NCBI GenBank assembly: GCA_017380575.1
Contig: JAFODS010000028.1
Coordinates: forward strand, 1 to 64,000
Length of the DNA stretch: 64,000 nucleotides
Direction: 5' to 3'
From: Clostridia bacterium
Lineage (GTDB): Bacteria; Bacillota; Clostridia; Oscillospirales; Acutalibacteraceae
Below the pieces are notes generated by a model, which worked only from the letters and a program-made list of their open reading frames with translations, ran no database searches and was not told where the DNA came from. Positions 33,421 to 42,499 of the stretch are shown in pieces (the stretch's first letter is position 1; every line of letters begins with the position of its first letter). The translations under genes and the position numbers were made by a program.

Positions 33421-34236
33421 TTATATAAGAACTTTAGAGAGGAAGTCCTTACTTCTTTCTGTTTTAGGATTACCGAAGAATTCTTCAGGTGTTCCTTCTT
33501 CAAGAATTGTACCTTCATCCATAAAGAGGATTCTTGTTCCTACCTCTTTTGCAAAGCCCATTTCATGAGTAACAACAACCATTGTCATACCCTGGTCAGC
33601 AAGGTCTTTCATAAGATCAAGAACTTCGCCTACCATTTCAGGGTCAAGAGCCGATGTAGGCTCATCGAAGAGGATAACATCGGGATCCATTGCAAGAGAG
33701 CGGATGATAGCAACTCTCTGCTTCTGACCGCCGGAAAGGCTTGAAGGATAAGCATCAGCTTTGTCTTCAAGACCGATTCTCTTAAGAAGCTCTATTGCTT
33801 TTTCACGGGCATGAGCTTTGATTTCCTGTACACTTGTGTCGATAGCTTCAGGTGCACCCTTCTTAAGATGAAGCTTTTTAAGAAGATTTGCTCTTTTTTG
33901 CTTCTTCAGCTTTTTAGTTGCAACGTGAACCGGAGCCATCATAATGTTTTCAATAACAGTTTTATTGTTGAAAAGATTGAAGTGCTGGAACACCATCCCC
34001 ATTTTCTGTCGGTGAACATTGATATCAACCTTCGGGTCTGCGATATCGACACCGCCGAAAATTATTGAACCGCTTGTCGGGTCTTCCATACAGTTAAGGC
34101 AACGAAGGAATGTACTTTTACCGGAGCCTGAGGGGCCGATAATAACGACCTTTTCACCTTTCTTTATTGTGGTGGAGATATTTTTGAGTACTTGGTTATC
34201 GCCAAAAGATTTACATAAATTAACGACTTCTATCAC
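33421..34236 (-). CDS. Polar amino-acid ABC transporter, ATP-binding protein with insertion
   Basis: The 271-residue ATPase powers amino-acid uptake with the permease and binding protein upstream. Walker A is GPSGSGKST (34-42), Q-loop MVFQHFNLF (81-89), signature LSGGQKQR (167-174) and Walker [15 protein letters not shown] (187-200). GlnQ-type proteins are about 240 residues. This one carries an extra basic stretch at about 111-141 ([20 protein letters not shown] onward) between the Q-loop and signature. It overlaps the permease gene by 17 bases. The insertion lies in the helical subdomain that contacts the permease, so it may affect coupling. Confidence 0.9.
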   Translation of the reverse strand: MIEVVNLCKSFGDNQVLKNISTTIKKGEKVVIIGPSGSGKSTFLRCLNCMEDPTSGSIIFGGVDIADPKVDINVHRQKMGMVFQHFNLFNNKTVIENIMMAPVHVATKKLKKQKRANLLKKLHLKKGAPEAIDTSVQEIKAHAREKAIELLKRIGLEDKADAYPSSLSGGQKQRVAIIRSLAMDPDVILFDEPTSALDPEMVGEVLDLMKDLADQGMTMVVVTHEMGFAKEVGTRILFMDEGTILEEGTPEEFFGNPKTERSKDFLSKVLI

Positions 34237-34930
34237 TCTTACTCAGCCTCCTTTCCATAATTCTGATAAGCACTGTAATAAGACAAACTATCACAATGTA
34301 GATAATTGCCATTGCAAGATACGGCACCATAAATTCATATGTACCTGAACCGATGCTCTGGAAAGCAAGGTATAAGTCCTTTGCACCTACGAACGAAACA
34401 ACCGACGTTTCCTTTACAAGAGCAATAAATTCGTTACCCATTGTCGGCAAGATATTCTTAACCGCCTGAGGAATAACAATTTTCATCATTGTTGTGCCGT
34501 AGCTAAGACCCACACTGCGACCGCCTTCCATCTGTCCGGGGTCAACGCTGAGGATACCGCCTCGCATAATTTCCGAAATATATGCACCGCTGTTAAGACC
34601 GAAAACGGTAATTGCGACCAATACCGAAGACATCTTGAGTCCCAATAACGGAAGCATAACATAATAAAAAACAAGGAGCTGAACAACCATTGGTGTACCG
34701 CGGAAAAGACCTACATAGAAGCTGCAGAATTTATCCATAGCTCTTACAGTTGCCTTATACTTGGGCATTACACGCACCGTTGCAATCAAGGTACCGATTA
34801 CGATACCGATGAGAAGACCTGCGACAGCTATAATCATCGTGTTCTGCAAACCTGTGAGAACCTCTTTATAACCGCCCTTATTCAAAAGAATATCAAGGAA
34901 CTTCTCGACTTTAAATATAAATCCGTTCAT
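34220..34930 (-). CDS. Polar amino-acid ABC transporter permease
   Basis: The 236-residue protein has about five transmembrane segments and the HisMQ-type motif [20 protein letters not shown]. It also has [19 protein letters not shown] and the EAA loop [21 protein letters not shown], with [20 protein letters not shown] next. It is probably a homodimer in the membrane because no second permease gene is present. It overlaps the ATPase gene. The preceding 75-base gap from the binding-protein gene holds a stem-loop at 34956-34981. Confidence 0.92.
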   Translation of the reverse strand: MNGFIFKVEKFLDILLNKGGYKEVLTGLQNTMIIAVAGLLIGIVIGTLIATVRVMPKYKATVRAMDKFCSFYVGLFRGTPMVVQLLVFYYVMLPLLGLKMSSVLVAITVFGLNSGAYISEIMRGGILSVDPGQMEGGRSVGLSYGTTMMKIVIPQAVKNILPTMGNEFIALVKETSVVSFVGAKDLYLAFQSIGSGTYEFMVPYLAMAIIYIVIVCLITVLIRIMERRLSKSDRSR

Positions 34931-34955
34931 ATACGTTTTCCTTTAACATCAACAA

Positions 34956-34981
34956 TGCCTTACATCATATGAAGTAAGGCA
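34956..34981 (-). terminator. Intercistronic stem-loop between binding protein and permease genes
   Basis: An 8-bp stem, TGCCTTAC / GTAAGGCA, with a 10-base loop and only a weak T-run. It probably protects the upstream message or partly attenuates, so that more binding protein is made than permease. Confidence 0.55.
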
Positions 34982-35005
34982 CCGTTTTATTGGTTTTAAA
35001 TTTTA

Positions 35006-35854
35006 TCAGCCGATAGCGTTGAAGTTTTCAACGATACGAACTGCGGGGTCAGCATCGATAATAACATAGTCGATGTTACCGTTGAGAAGGTCCTGAACAG
35101 CAAGAGCACCGTTATCGTAACCCTTCGGCTGAGCCTTGAGACCTGCGAAGCCCCACTCTTCATCACCGACAACGTAGAAGTTACCTGTTGTACCGTTCTG
35201 GTAACCTACTGTCTTTGTACCGTCAGCATTGATGATTTCATCAACATCTGCAGCTGTCTGGCATGCATCAAATGTTGTGTCATCTGCCTTAACGATAAGC
35301 TTCTGATATGCGTTGTAGTATGAATCTGTGAAGTTTACAGATTCCTTTCTTGTTTCGTTGATTGTAAGACCTGCCATTGCGATATCGCACTTATGCTCGC
35401 CAACTGAAAGGCAAACTGAGTCAAACTTCATATTGTTGATAACGAGTTCCTTACCAAGCTCTTCAGCAAGAAGTGCTGCGATTTCCATATCGATACCGTA
35501 GTATGAGTCGCCTTCCATATACTCAAAGGGAGCAAATGCTGCATTTGTTGCAACAACGAGCTGATCCTTTGAAGGATCTTCTACAGCTGACTTAACTGCT
35601 GTGGGTTCGCCGTCACCGAAATACTTGTTACAGATTTCGTCGAATGTGCCGTCTTTCATAATCTTAGCGATGAAAGCGTTAACATCTGCAAGAAGTTCGG
35701 GCTGATCCTTATCAACACCGAAAGCGTACTGCTCTTCTGTAAGGTTAATGTCAATGATTTTTACTTTAGCTGCTGATTCAGCCTGATTACCGCCGCAAGC
35801 TGCAAGTGAGAATACCATAAGTGCAGCAAGAACAAGTGCTAAAAACTTTTTCAT
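35006..35854 (-). CDS. Amino-acid ABC transporter binding lipoprotein, apparently circularly permuted
   Basis: The 282-residue protein starts with a lipoprotein signal (MKKFLALVLAALMVFSLAAC, Cys20 at LAAC). Residues 32-80 (IIDINLTEEQYAFGV to DEICNKYFG) resemble the C-terminal end of ordinary SBP_bac_3 proteins. They are followed by QLVVATNAAFAPFEYMEG and YYGIDMEIAALLAEELGK, which normally open the domain. The protein ends at YVIIDADPAVRIVENFNAIG, where ordinary members continue into the segment found here at the front. The start is ATG at 35854 after GGAGG; TTG at 35869 would include the ribosome site. It heads the transporter operon. Confidence 0.85.
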   Translation of the reverse strand: MKKFLALVLAALMVFSLAACGGNQAESAAKVKIIDINLTEEQYAFGVDKDQPELLADVNAFIAKIMKDGTFDEICNKYFGDGEPTAVKSAVEDPSKDQLVVATNAAFAPFEYMEGDSYYGIDMEIAALLAEELGKELVINNMKFDSVCLSVGEHKCDIAMAGLTINETRKESVNFTDSYYNAYQKLIVKADDTTFDACQTAADVDEIINADGTKTVGYQNGTTGNFYVVGDEEWGFAGLKAQPKGYDNGALAVQDLLNGNIDYVIIDADPAVRIVENFNAIG

Positions 35855-35889
35855 AATAAACTCCTCCAATAAGTTTTATTTGCTGTTTA

Positions 35890-35918
35890 AATATACCACC
35901 AAATAAGATTTATGTCAA
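35890..35918 (-). promoter_or_regulatory. Sigma-A promoter of the amino-acid ABC operon
   Basis: Minus strand TTGACA (35913-35918), a 17-base spacer, then TATATT (35890-35895). Confidence 0.8.
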
Positions 35919-35932
35919 CAAAAACTGAATAA

Positions 35933-36391
35933 TTATTCACTGCATCTGATTTTGAAAACAACCTTAAGCACGTTTTCGCTCTTTTCGTGAAGTACATTCG
36001 GCTTGTGTGCATCTTCTTCAAAAAGAATCACACACTGCTCACCGCCGAGGAGTGTGTATCCCATAGCATCACCTTTATAAAAAGCAATGTCGCCACCCTT
36101 GGAAAATTCCTCAGAAACCATTGTGAGAGTCTTTGTATCTGCCCACTGAATTTCCTCTTTACCGTCGAGGACAATCTGAAGGTCAATATACTTTTTGTGA
36201 TTTTCAAAAACTCTGTCACCGTCAGGTTCGGTATCATAACGGCTTACTGCCGCAAAAAGGTCATCACCGTGAATATCGTATCTTCCGGGTGCCATTTCAC
36301 CCTTTCTGAAATCCGCAAGGAAATCCACGATATCCTGTGCATAAGGAATTTCGCTGTATTTTGTGAGTTTGTCGATTGTAGTAACTATCAT
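35933..36391 (-). CDS. YhcH/YjgK/YiaL-family (EbgC-like) protein
   Basis: The 152-residue protein belongs to the cupin-like YhcH family. It contains RYDIHGDDLFAAVSRYDTE, ENHKKYIDLQIVLDGKEEIQ and a metal-site-like FEEDAHKPNV near the end. Members sit beside sugar or sialic-acid metabolism genes and are proposed to be anomerases or isomerases; none of that is proven here. ATG at 36391 has GGAGG seven bases before it, and it comes three bases after the ABC exporter stop. This makes it the last gene of that operon. Confidence 0.85.
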   Translation of the reverse strand: MIVTTIDKLTKYSEIPYAQDIVDFLADFRKGEMAPGRYDIHGDDLFAAVSRYDTEPDGDRVFENHKKYIDLQIVLDGKEEIQWADTKTLTMVSEEFSKGGDIAFYKGDAMGYTLLGGEQCVILFEEDAHKPNVLHEKSENVLKVVFKIRCSE

Positions 36392-36393
36392 AA

Positions 36394-38133
36394 TTAAACC
36401 TCCGTCCTTAATTGGTTTGTATTGACATTGCAAAGTCTTGCATAAAGTCCGTTGTTGCGAAGAAGCTCTTCGTGGCTTCCCTGCTCAGTTATTTTGCCTT
36501 CTTCAAGAACAATAATTTTATCAGCTTTCATAACCGTTGAAAGCCTGTGTGCGATAACGACAACCGTTCTTGTCCTTGAAAGTTCATCTATCGCCTGCTG
36601 AATAAGTGCTTCCGTTTCGTTATCAACAGCTGATGTAGCCTCATCAAGGATGAGTACAGGCGAATCCTTAAGAATTGCTCTTGCGATTGCGATTCGCTGT
36701 TTCTGTCCGCCCGAAAGTCGCACGCCTCTTTCTCCGATGAGAGTTTCGTATCCGTCAGGCATAAGTTTAACAAAATCGTCAGCTCTTGCAATCCTTGCCG
36801 CTTCAAGCACCTGTTCAGCCGTTGCGGAAGTATTACCGTAGGCTATGTTTTCAAAAATCGTTCCGTTGAAGAGGAAGACATCCTGCAGAACAATTGAAAG
36901 ATTTTCACGAAGCGACTTTATTGATATATCTTTTATATCTTTACCGTCGAGAAGAACACTTCCCTTTATCGGATCATAGAAGCGTTCAAGAAGCGATACG
37001 ATAGTCGATTTACCAACACCTGTTGCACCTACAAAGGCAATCATCTGTCCTGCTTTTACATTGAAAGAAACATCATTGAGCACCGGTTCTTTCTCGTTAT
37101 AATAAAAGCTGACATTTTTAAATTCAATGTTACCCTCTGCCCTGCCGATTTCAACAGCATTTTCGCTGTCCTTTACCTCAGGTTCTGTATCAAGAACCTC
37201 AAGCACCCTGAGTCCGCCTGCATAAGCAGTCTGTGCATCCTCAACAATTCTTGCAAGAACTGCAAGAGGAGAATAGAAGAGAGAAAGATACATAAAGAAT
37301 CCGACAACGTCCGCAACATCAAGCTTACCCTTAAGAGCCAGCGTACCGCCGATTCCCATAACAAGCACCGAGCCTATTGAAGTCAGAAACTCAATTGACG
37401 GATGAAAAATTGCAGCTGAGAAGTTCGCACTGATATTGACCTGACTGTAGTGACGGCAGAAATCCTTCATTCTAAGATATTCCGTCTTTTCCTTGCCAAA
37501 AGCCTGAATTTCCTTGATGCCGGAAATATTATCCTGAACAACACTGTTGAGTTCAGCGAGCACCTGCTGATTCACCTTGAATTTCGGAAGCACCTTTTTT
37601 GAAAATTTAGTGCTGACAAAAATCAGGAACGGTACGGGAATCAGTGCTATCACCGCCAGAAGCGGATTGATATTGAAAATCATAACAGCAACAAGCAATA
37701 TTATCAGAATATTGGAGAGCAGATCCGGCAGACAATGTGCAATAAGATTTTCAAGATTCCTTGTGTCGTTAATTATACGGCTCATCATCTCGCCCGTCTG
37801 CTTGTCGGTAAAGTAACCCATAGACAGCGTCTGCAGTTTTGAGTAAACATTAAGAGTAAGATCACCGACAAAATTCCACGCCGCAATATGTGCCTGCCAC
37901 TTTGCAAAGAAAGAAAATACACCTTTAATTATGTACGCTATAAGTAAAACCGCAGCATACATTGCCATTTTTTCAGCCGTTGCACTGCCTTCGGTAAGTA
38001 TACCTGTCATTTTACGCACCATTTCAGGAGTAACAAGGCTTATTGCCGAAACACCGATAAGCATAAGCACGGTAATTACTATAGGGCGACGGAAAGGCTT
38101 TGCCATTACCAAAAATCGTTTCAATTCTTTCAA
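36394..38133 (-). CDS. ABC exporter, fused permease-ATPase
   Basis: The 579-residue protein is a half-size exporter. It has six predicted membrane segments in residues 1-320, then a nucleotide-binding domain with Walker A VGATGVGKST, Q-loop VLQDVFLFNGTI, signature RLSGGQKQR and Walker B LILDEATSAVDNETE. The class exports lipids, drugs or peptides as a homodimer. The start is TTG at 38133, after AAGGAAGTGAT. It lies next to the YhcH-like gene with a 2-base gap. Its substrate is not predictable from the sequence. Confidence 0.92.
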   Translation of the reverse strand: MKELKRFLVMAKPFRRPIVITVLMLIGVSAISLVTPEMVRKMTGILTEGSATAEKMAMYAAVLLIAYIIKGVFSFFAKWQAHIAAWNFVGDLTLNVYSKLQTLSMGYFTDKQTGEMMSRIINDTRNLENLIAHCLPDLLSNILIILLVAVMIFNINPLLAVIALIPVPFLIFVSTKFSKKVLPKFKVNQQVLAELNSVVQDNISGIKEIQAFGKEKTEYLRMKDFCRHYSQVNISANFSAAIFHPSIEFLTSIGSVLVMGIGGTLALKGKLDVADVVGFFMYLSLFYSPLAVLARIVEDAQTAYAGGLRVLEVLDTEPEVKDSENAVEIGRAEGNIEFKNVSFYYNEKEPVLNDVSFNVKAGQMIAFVGATGVGKSTIVSLLERFYDPIKGSVLLDGKDIKDISIKSLRENLSIVLQDVFLFNGTIFENIAYGNTSATAEQVLEAARIARADDFVKLMPDGYETLIGERGVRLSGGQKQRIAIARAILKDSPVLILDEATSAVDNETEALIQQAIDELSRTRTVVVIAHRLSTVMKADKIIVLEEGKITEQGSHEELLRNNGLYARLCNVNTNQLRTEV

Positions 38134-38167
38134 TCAATCACTTCCTTGATTACTTAAACCAACTGAA

Positions 38168-38196
38168 ATTTTAACATATCATTTTATGTATTGCAA
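38168..38196 (-). promoter_or_regulatory. Sigma-A promoter of the ABC exporter operon
   Basis: Minus strand TTGCAA (38191-38196), a 17-base spacer ending in TGT, then TAAAAT (38168-38173), an extended -10 arrangement. Confidence 0.65.
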
Positions 38197-38201
38197 GAAA
38201 A

Positions 38202-38228
38202 AACACTCACGGATTTTCCGCGAGTGTT
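38202..38228 (-). terminator. Terminator after potD
   Basis: AACACTC / GAGTGTT outer stem with CGGA / TCCG inner pairs and one mismatch, followed on the minus strand by TTTTTTCTTG. Confidence 0.75.
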
Positions 38229-38232
38229 AAAA

Positions 38233-39426
38233 TCAATACATTTTTTCACGTTTCTTTTTACGTGCAAAGCTGTAAACCGAACAAACAACACATATTGCAG
38301 TAAATGAAATCAGTCCGACGTAAATCGAAACATCATCATTTCCTTCAATTTTGAGGTTATCCCAGAGTGAAGTCATAAGGGTAAGCAAACCTTCGGGAAG
38401 GTTGTGATAATACTGTGTTTTCGGCATATCCTCAGGCTCGGGATAAAGAATTTTTTCATCCTTAAGAGAATATTCCGGATTTTCAATAACAGCTCTGTTC
38501 GGTGATGCATAACAGATATATTCTGCATTTGCAAGAGCAACTTCACCGCTTAAAAGGAAGTTAATATAAAGCTCTGCACCCTCTTTGTTCTGACATCCTT
38601 TAGGAATACACAAAGAGTCAACAAAGATGTTTGTACCTTCCTTCGGATAAGCGAATGCAAGGTCAGGATTATTCTCCTTCATACTGAGGTAATCACCTGC
38701 ATAATAAGCACACATTGCAGCCTCGCCGCTTTCCATCTTATTGTAAACGTCATCCATTACATAAGAGCTGACAAGAGGCTTCTGCTCCTTAAGCTTATCG
38801 TACGCTCTGTGCCAATCCTCAGAGCTTGTTGTGTTGAGGTCAATACCGAGATAACACTGTGTAATTCCGAAAGCATCACGCGGATTATTAAACATAAGAA
38901 TCTGTCCCGCGTACTTTTCGTCCCACATAATTCCCCAGCTGTCGGGAGTTCCGGTCACCATTTTTGTGTTGTAAATGAGGCCGACCATACCGACATTGTA
39001 AGGAACAGTATACTCATTATCGGGGTCAAAATAGAGATTTTTATACTCATCAAGAATGTTTACATAATTCGGAATATTGCTGAAATCAATCTTTTCAAGC
39101 ATATCTTCCTCAATCATTCGCTGAATCATATAATCGGACGGGATTATTATATCGTAATTAGCACCGCCGCCCTTGATTTTGTTATACATATTCTCGTTAG
39201 AATCATAGGTAGTGTAATTAACCTTGATTCCCGTAAGCTTTTCAAATTCCTTGTTTACATCCATTGTATCTTCCGCACCGTCGGAAATATACTCACCCCA
39301 GTTGTAAACATTGATTTCAGTGCCGCTGAGGTGACTGTAATCCTTCGCGGAGGCTACCGGCATAACAGGTACCGCAATGAGAAATACCATAAGTATTGCA
39401 CAAAGGCAGGAGAAAACTTTTTTCAT
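38233..39426 (-). CDS. potD: Spermidine/putrescine-binding protein with C-terminal anchor
   Basis: This periplasmic-type binding protein of the polyamine ABC importer has 397 residues. A signal peptide (MKKVFSCLCAILMVFLIAVP) is followed by INVYNWGEYISDG, the usual PotD polyamine motif, and by YDIIIPSDYMIQRM and VPYNVGMVGLIYN. Unlike the lipoprotein type, it ends with a hydrophobic segment near residues 365-388 (SIYVGLISFTAICVVCSVYS) and a positive tail. It is thus probably tethered by its C-terminus. It overlaps potC by four bases and is last in the operon. Confidence 0.92.
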   Translation of the reverse strand: MKKVFSCLCAILMVFLIAVPVMPVASAKDYSHLSGTEINVYNWGEYISDGAEDTMDVNKEFEKLTGIKVNYTTYDSNENMYNKIKGGGANYDIIIPSDYMIQRMIEEDMLEKIDFSNIPNYVNILDEYKNLYFDPDNEYTVPYNVGMVGLIYNTKMVTGTPDSWGIMWDEKYAGQILMFNNPRDAFGITQCYLGIDLNTTSSEDWHRAYDKLKEQKPLVSSYVMDDVYNKMESGEAAMCAYYAGDYLSMKENNPDLAFAYPKEGTNIFVDSLCIPKGCQNKEGAELYINFLLSGEVALANAEYICYASPNRAVIENPEYSLKDEKILYPEPEDMPKTQYYHNLPEGLLTLMTSLWDNLKIEGNDDVSIYVGLISFTAICVVCSVYSFARKKKREKMY

Positions 39427-40256
39427 CGTTTCGCTGCCCCCTTTTTGTTTGCCGACCTTGATTCATCATCCTTGGACTGGAAAACATTCACAAGAATAAG
39501 AAGAACAAGAATAACAAGGAAAATAATAGTTGACAAAGCGTACATATCAGGAGTAACTCTTTTCTTTGTCATTGAAAAAATCCTGATGGGTAAAGTCTGA
39601 AATTTCGGTCCGCTGACGAAATAACTGATAATAAAGTCGTCAAGCGAAAGAGTAAATGCCATTATGAAACCGGCAACGATACCCGGACGGATTGACGGCA
39701 GAACGACCTTGAGAAAAGCCTGCAGCTTGGTACATCCGAGGTCCTGTGCCGCTTCCGAAATATGGACATCAGTCTGCTTGAGTTTCGGCATAATATTAAG
39801 AATAACATAAGGAAGGCTGAACGTTACGTGAGCAATAAACAACGTCCAGAATCCGAGAATACCGTTAATTCCGAGAGCTGTTCCGATGAAAACAAAAAGA
39901 AGCATCATCGAAACACCTGTAACGATTTCAGGGTTCATCATCGGAATATTCGTTACCGAAAGGACACTTGTTTTTACAAAGCCTTTTTTCATTTTGTTGA
40001 TTCCGACAGCAGCGAGTGTACCGATAAAGGTTGACGCAACCGCGGTCATAACAGCAAGAATCAACGTGTTATAACAAGCCTTGATTGTTTCTTCATCCCT
40101 GAAAAGCTCAACGTACCATTTCGTTGAAAAACCACTCATAACGCTTGTACTGTTTGACTCGTTGAAAGAAAGAACAACAAGCATAATTATCGGCAGATAC
40201 AAAAACAGAAGCACAATTGCAAGGTAGATTTTTGAGGAAAGTGACATTTTTTTCAT
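39423..40256 (-). CDS. potC: Spermidine/putrescine ABC permease
   Basis: The 277-residue membrane protein has about six transmembrane segments. The EAA-type loop reads EAAQDLGCTKLQAFLKVVLP and is followed by SIRPGIVAGFIMAFTLSLDDF. The family hallmark SLDDFIISYFVSGPKFQTLP is present near the C-terminus. It overlaps potB by four bases on one side and potD on the other. It pairs with PotB to form the channel driven by PotA. Confidence 0.93.
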   Translation of the reverse strand: MKKMSLSSKIYLAIVLLFLYLPIIMLVVLSFNESNSTSVMSGFSTKWYVELFRDEETIKACYNTLILAVMTAVASTFIGTLAAVGINKMKKGFVKTSVLSVTNIPMMNPEIVTGVSMMLLFVFIGTALGINGILGFWTLFIAHVTFSLPYVILNIMPKLKQTDVHISEAAQDLGCTKLQAFLKVVLPSIRPGIVAGFIMAFTLSLDDFIISYFVSGPKFQTLPIRIFSMTKKRVTPDMYALSTIIFLVILVLLILVNVFQSKDDESRSANKKGAAKR

Positions 40257-41089
40257 ATCATCATACCTCCTGTTGCACTCGCATCGTCATCGCTGAACTT
40301 ATTCATAACAGCCATACAGATGAGAATAAGCACCATAAGAACAAGAGAAAGTGCAGCACCGAAATTGAAGTTATTTGAAACCTGGAACTGCATTTCGATA
40401 ATATCACCGATAAGAGCAAAGCTTCCGCCGCCAAGCTTCTGTGAAATATAGAACGTACTTACGGACGGAACAAAAACCATTGTAATTCCCGAAACAACAC
40501 CTGAAAGCGTAGACGGGAAAACAACATCTTTGAAAACTCTTATCTTATTTGCACCAAGGTCCTGTGCCGCTTCAATAAGACTTCTGTCAAGCTTTGTCAT
40601 AACCGTGTAAATCGGGAGAATCATATACGGCAGGAAGTTATATACCATACCGAGTATTACCGCTGACGAAGTGTTTATCATATGTAACGGTTCAAGTCCG
40701 ATTTTTGCAAGAATTCCGTTGATTACTCCGTTATCCTGAAGAAGAGTCATCCAAGCATATGTCCTGAGAAGGAAGTTCATCCACATCGGAATCATAACAA
40801 GCATAACCATTGTGCTCTGCACCTTAGCCTTTGACTGCGCAATAATATAAGCCAGAGGATATGCAATCACAAGGCAGATGATTGTTGCAACAATGCCGTA
40901 CCAGATTGAACGGAGAAATGTTGTTGTATAGTCACCGAGTCTTGCTATATTTTCAAAGGTAAACGCACCTTCTGAATTTGTAAAAGCATAATAAACAACC
41001 ATAATCAAAGGAACAACAATAAAAATTGCTGACCATACGATATGGGGAGAAGTACAGAGTTTCTGAGCAAGAGAAGACTTTTTGTTCAT
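40253..41089 (-). CDS. potB: Spermidine/putrescine ABC permease
   Basis: The 278-residue protein has six predicted membrane segments. It shows MIPMWMNFLLRTYAWMTLLQ and an EAA loop EAAQDLGANKIRVFKDVVFP. Downstream lies TLSGVVSGITMVFVPSVSTF. Length and motif positions match PotB. The start codon overlaps the potA stop region with a three-base gap, and its end overlaps potC. This shows one tightly coupled transcript. Confidence 0.93.
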   Translation of the reverse strand: MNKKSSLAQKLCTSPHIVWSAIFIVVPLIMVVYYAFTNSEGAFTFENIARLGDYTTTFLRSIWYGIVATIICLVIAYPLAYIIAQSKAKVQSTMVMLVMIPMWMNFLLRTYAWMTLLQDNGVINGILAKIGLEPLHMINTSSAVILGMVYNFLPYMILPIYTVMTKLDRSLIEAAQDLGANKIRVFKDVVFPSTLSGVVSGITMVFVPSVSTFYISQKLGGGSFALIGDIIEMQFQVSNNFNFGAALSLVLMVLILICMAVMNKFSDDDASATGGMMI

Positions 41090-41092
41090 CGT

Positions 41093-42211
41093 TTACTCCT
41101 CCTCAACAATATCTGAAAGATGCTCCAATTCGTCACTGAATGAGCTGTAGTCGCCATACATACCCGAATACTTTGATTTCTTCATAATATGAATTGCGTC
41201 CGGCTCAATATCAAGACCGATTTTTTTGCCGACAGGTTCATAATCCGTTGTCTGGATCATCCACTTGAAACCACCGATATCAACAATGATTTCAAAATGA
41301 ACGCCTTTGAACGTAACTGATGTTACTTCACCTGTAAGAATACCCTTTTCGACAGGAACAATATCAACATCTTCCGGACGAACAACAACGTCAACAGATT
41401 CGCCTGAACCAAAGCCCTTATCAAGGCACTGGAACTGTGCACCCGAGAAAGAGCATTTGAAGTCTTCAAGCATCTTACCGTCAAGGATATTACTTTCACC
41501 GATGAAGTCTGCAACAAATGCATTCTTCGGCTCGTTATAAACATCCTGCGGAGTGCCGATCTGCTGAATTACACCGCCGTCCATAACAACAACGGTATCA
41601 GACATTGAAAGAGCTTCTTCCTGGTCGTGAGTAACGTATATGAATGTGATACCGAGGCGTTGCTGAATGTTCTTAAGCTCCACCTGCATATCCTTACGGA
41701 GCTTAAGGTCAAGAGCACCCAAAGGCTCGTCAAGCAAAAGAACTCTCGGCTTTACGGCAAGAGCACGTGCAATTGCAACACGCTGCTGCTGACCGCCCGA
41801 AAGAGAATTGATGTTTCTTCTTTCAAAACCGCTTAAGTTTACGAGCTTGAGCATCTCGGTTACTGTTTCTTTAATTTCCTGTTCCTTCATCTTTTTGATT
41901 CTTAAACCGAATGCAATGTTTTCATAAACATTAAGATGAGGAAAAAGTGCATAACGCTGAAAAATGGTGTTCACCTGTCTTTTGTTGGGCGGAACATCAT
42001 TAATCACCTTGTCTTCAAATATAACTTCACCGCTGTCAGGCTCAAGGAAGCCGGCAATGATACGAAGTGTCGTAGTTTTACCGCAGCCTGAAGGACCGAG
42101 AAGTGTTATAAACTCCTTATCACGGATATACATATTGAGGTTTTCAAGAATCTGAGCCTCACCGAGCTTAATGGAGATATTTTTGAGATCAATAATTACG
42201 TTCTTTTCCAA
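41093..42211 (-). CDS. potA: Spermidine/putrescine ABC ATPase
   Basis: First gene of the operon, encoding 372 residues. The ATPase domain has Walker [11 protein letters not shown]-loop [12 protein letters not shown], signature LSGGQQQR and Walker [16 protein letters not shown], then the H-loop [11 protein letters not shown]-terminal TOBE regulatory domain (about 250-355) follows, with [12 protein letters not shown]. This is the layout of polyamine ATPases. The order potA-potB-potC-potD is the conserved one. A promoter with a TTGACA box lies 85 bases upstream. Confidence 0.94.
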   Translation of the reverse strand: MEKNVIIDLKNISIKLGEAQILENLNMYIRDKEFITLLGPSGCGKTTTLRIIAGFLEPDSGEVIFEDKVINDVPPNKRQVNTIFQRYALFPHLNVYENIAFGLRIKKMKEQEIKETVTEMLKLVNLSGFERRNINSLSGGQQQRVAIARALAVKPRVLLLDEPLGALDLKLRKDMQVELKNIQQRLGITFIYVTHDQEEALSMSDTVVVMDGGVIQQIGTPQDVYNEPKNAFVADFIGESNILDGKMLEDFKCSFSGAQFQCLDKGFGSGESVDVVVRPEDVDIVPVEKGILTGEVTSVTFKGVHFEIIVDIGGFKWMIQTTDYEPVGKKIGLDIEPDAIHIMKKSKYSGMYGDYSSFSDELEHLSDIVEEE

Positions 42212-42296
42212 TTATGCAACCCCTCTCTCTGAAACCGTTTTTTCGATGTAATTGCCTGCACTTGTGCATAATAACACAACTACTATATTACTCTAT

Positions 42297-42325
42297 AATA
42301 TAGTGCAATAATCTGCAAATGTCAA
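42297..42325 (-). promoter_or_regulatory. Sigma-A promoter of potABCD
   Basis: Minus strand TTGACA (42320-42325), a 17-base spacer, then TATATT (42297-42302). The leader between it and potA is about 80 bases with no obvious terminator. Confidence 0.75.
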
Positions 42326-42450
42326 CATTTTTTTGCAAAAAATCGCTGCAAATCCGTTACCATTCGGAGCCAATTCAACGTATACTCTGAATATCTTCAT
42401 TTTACTCTTTTTTTCTCTGTTTTTCTCATTTTTCATAAGACTAAAAATTT

Positions 42451-42482
42451 AAAGTGCCATTATCACAAGATAACAGCACTTT
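42451..42482 (-). terminator. Terminator after the acyltransferase gene
   Basis: AAAGTGC / GCACTTT with inner TTATC / GATAA around ACAA. It lies 18 bases beyond the stop at 42500. The rest of the 290-base gap to potA holds the potA promoter and nothing else I can name. Confidence 0.65.
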
Positions 42483-42499
42483 TTAATAAAGTTATTCAA

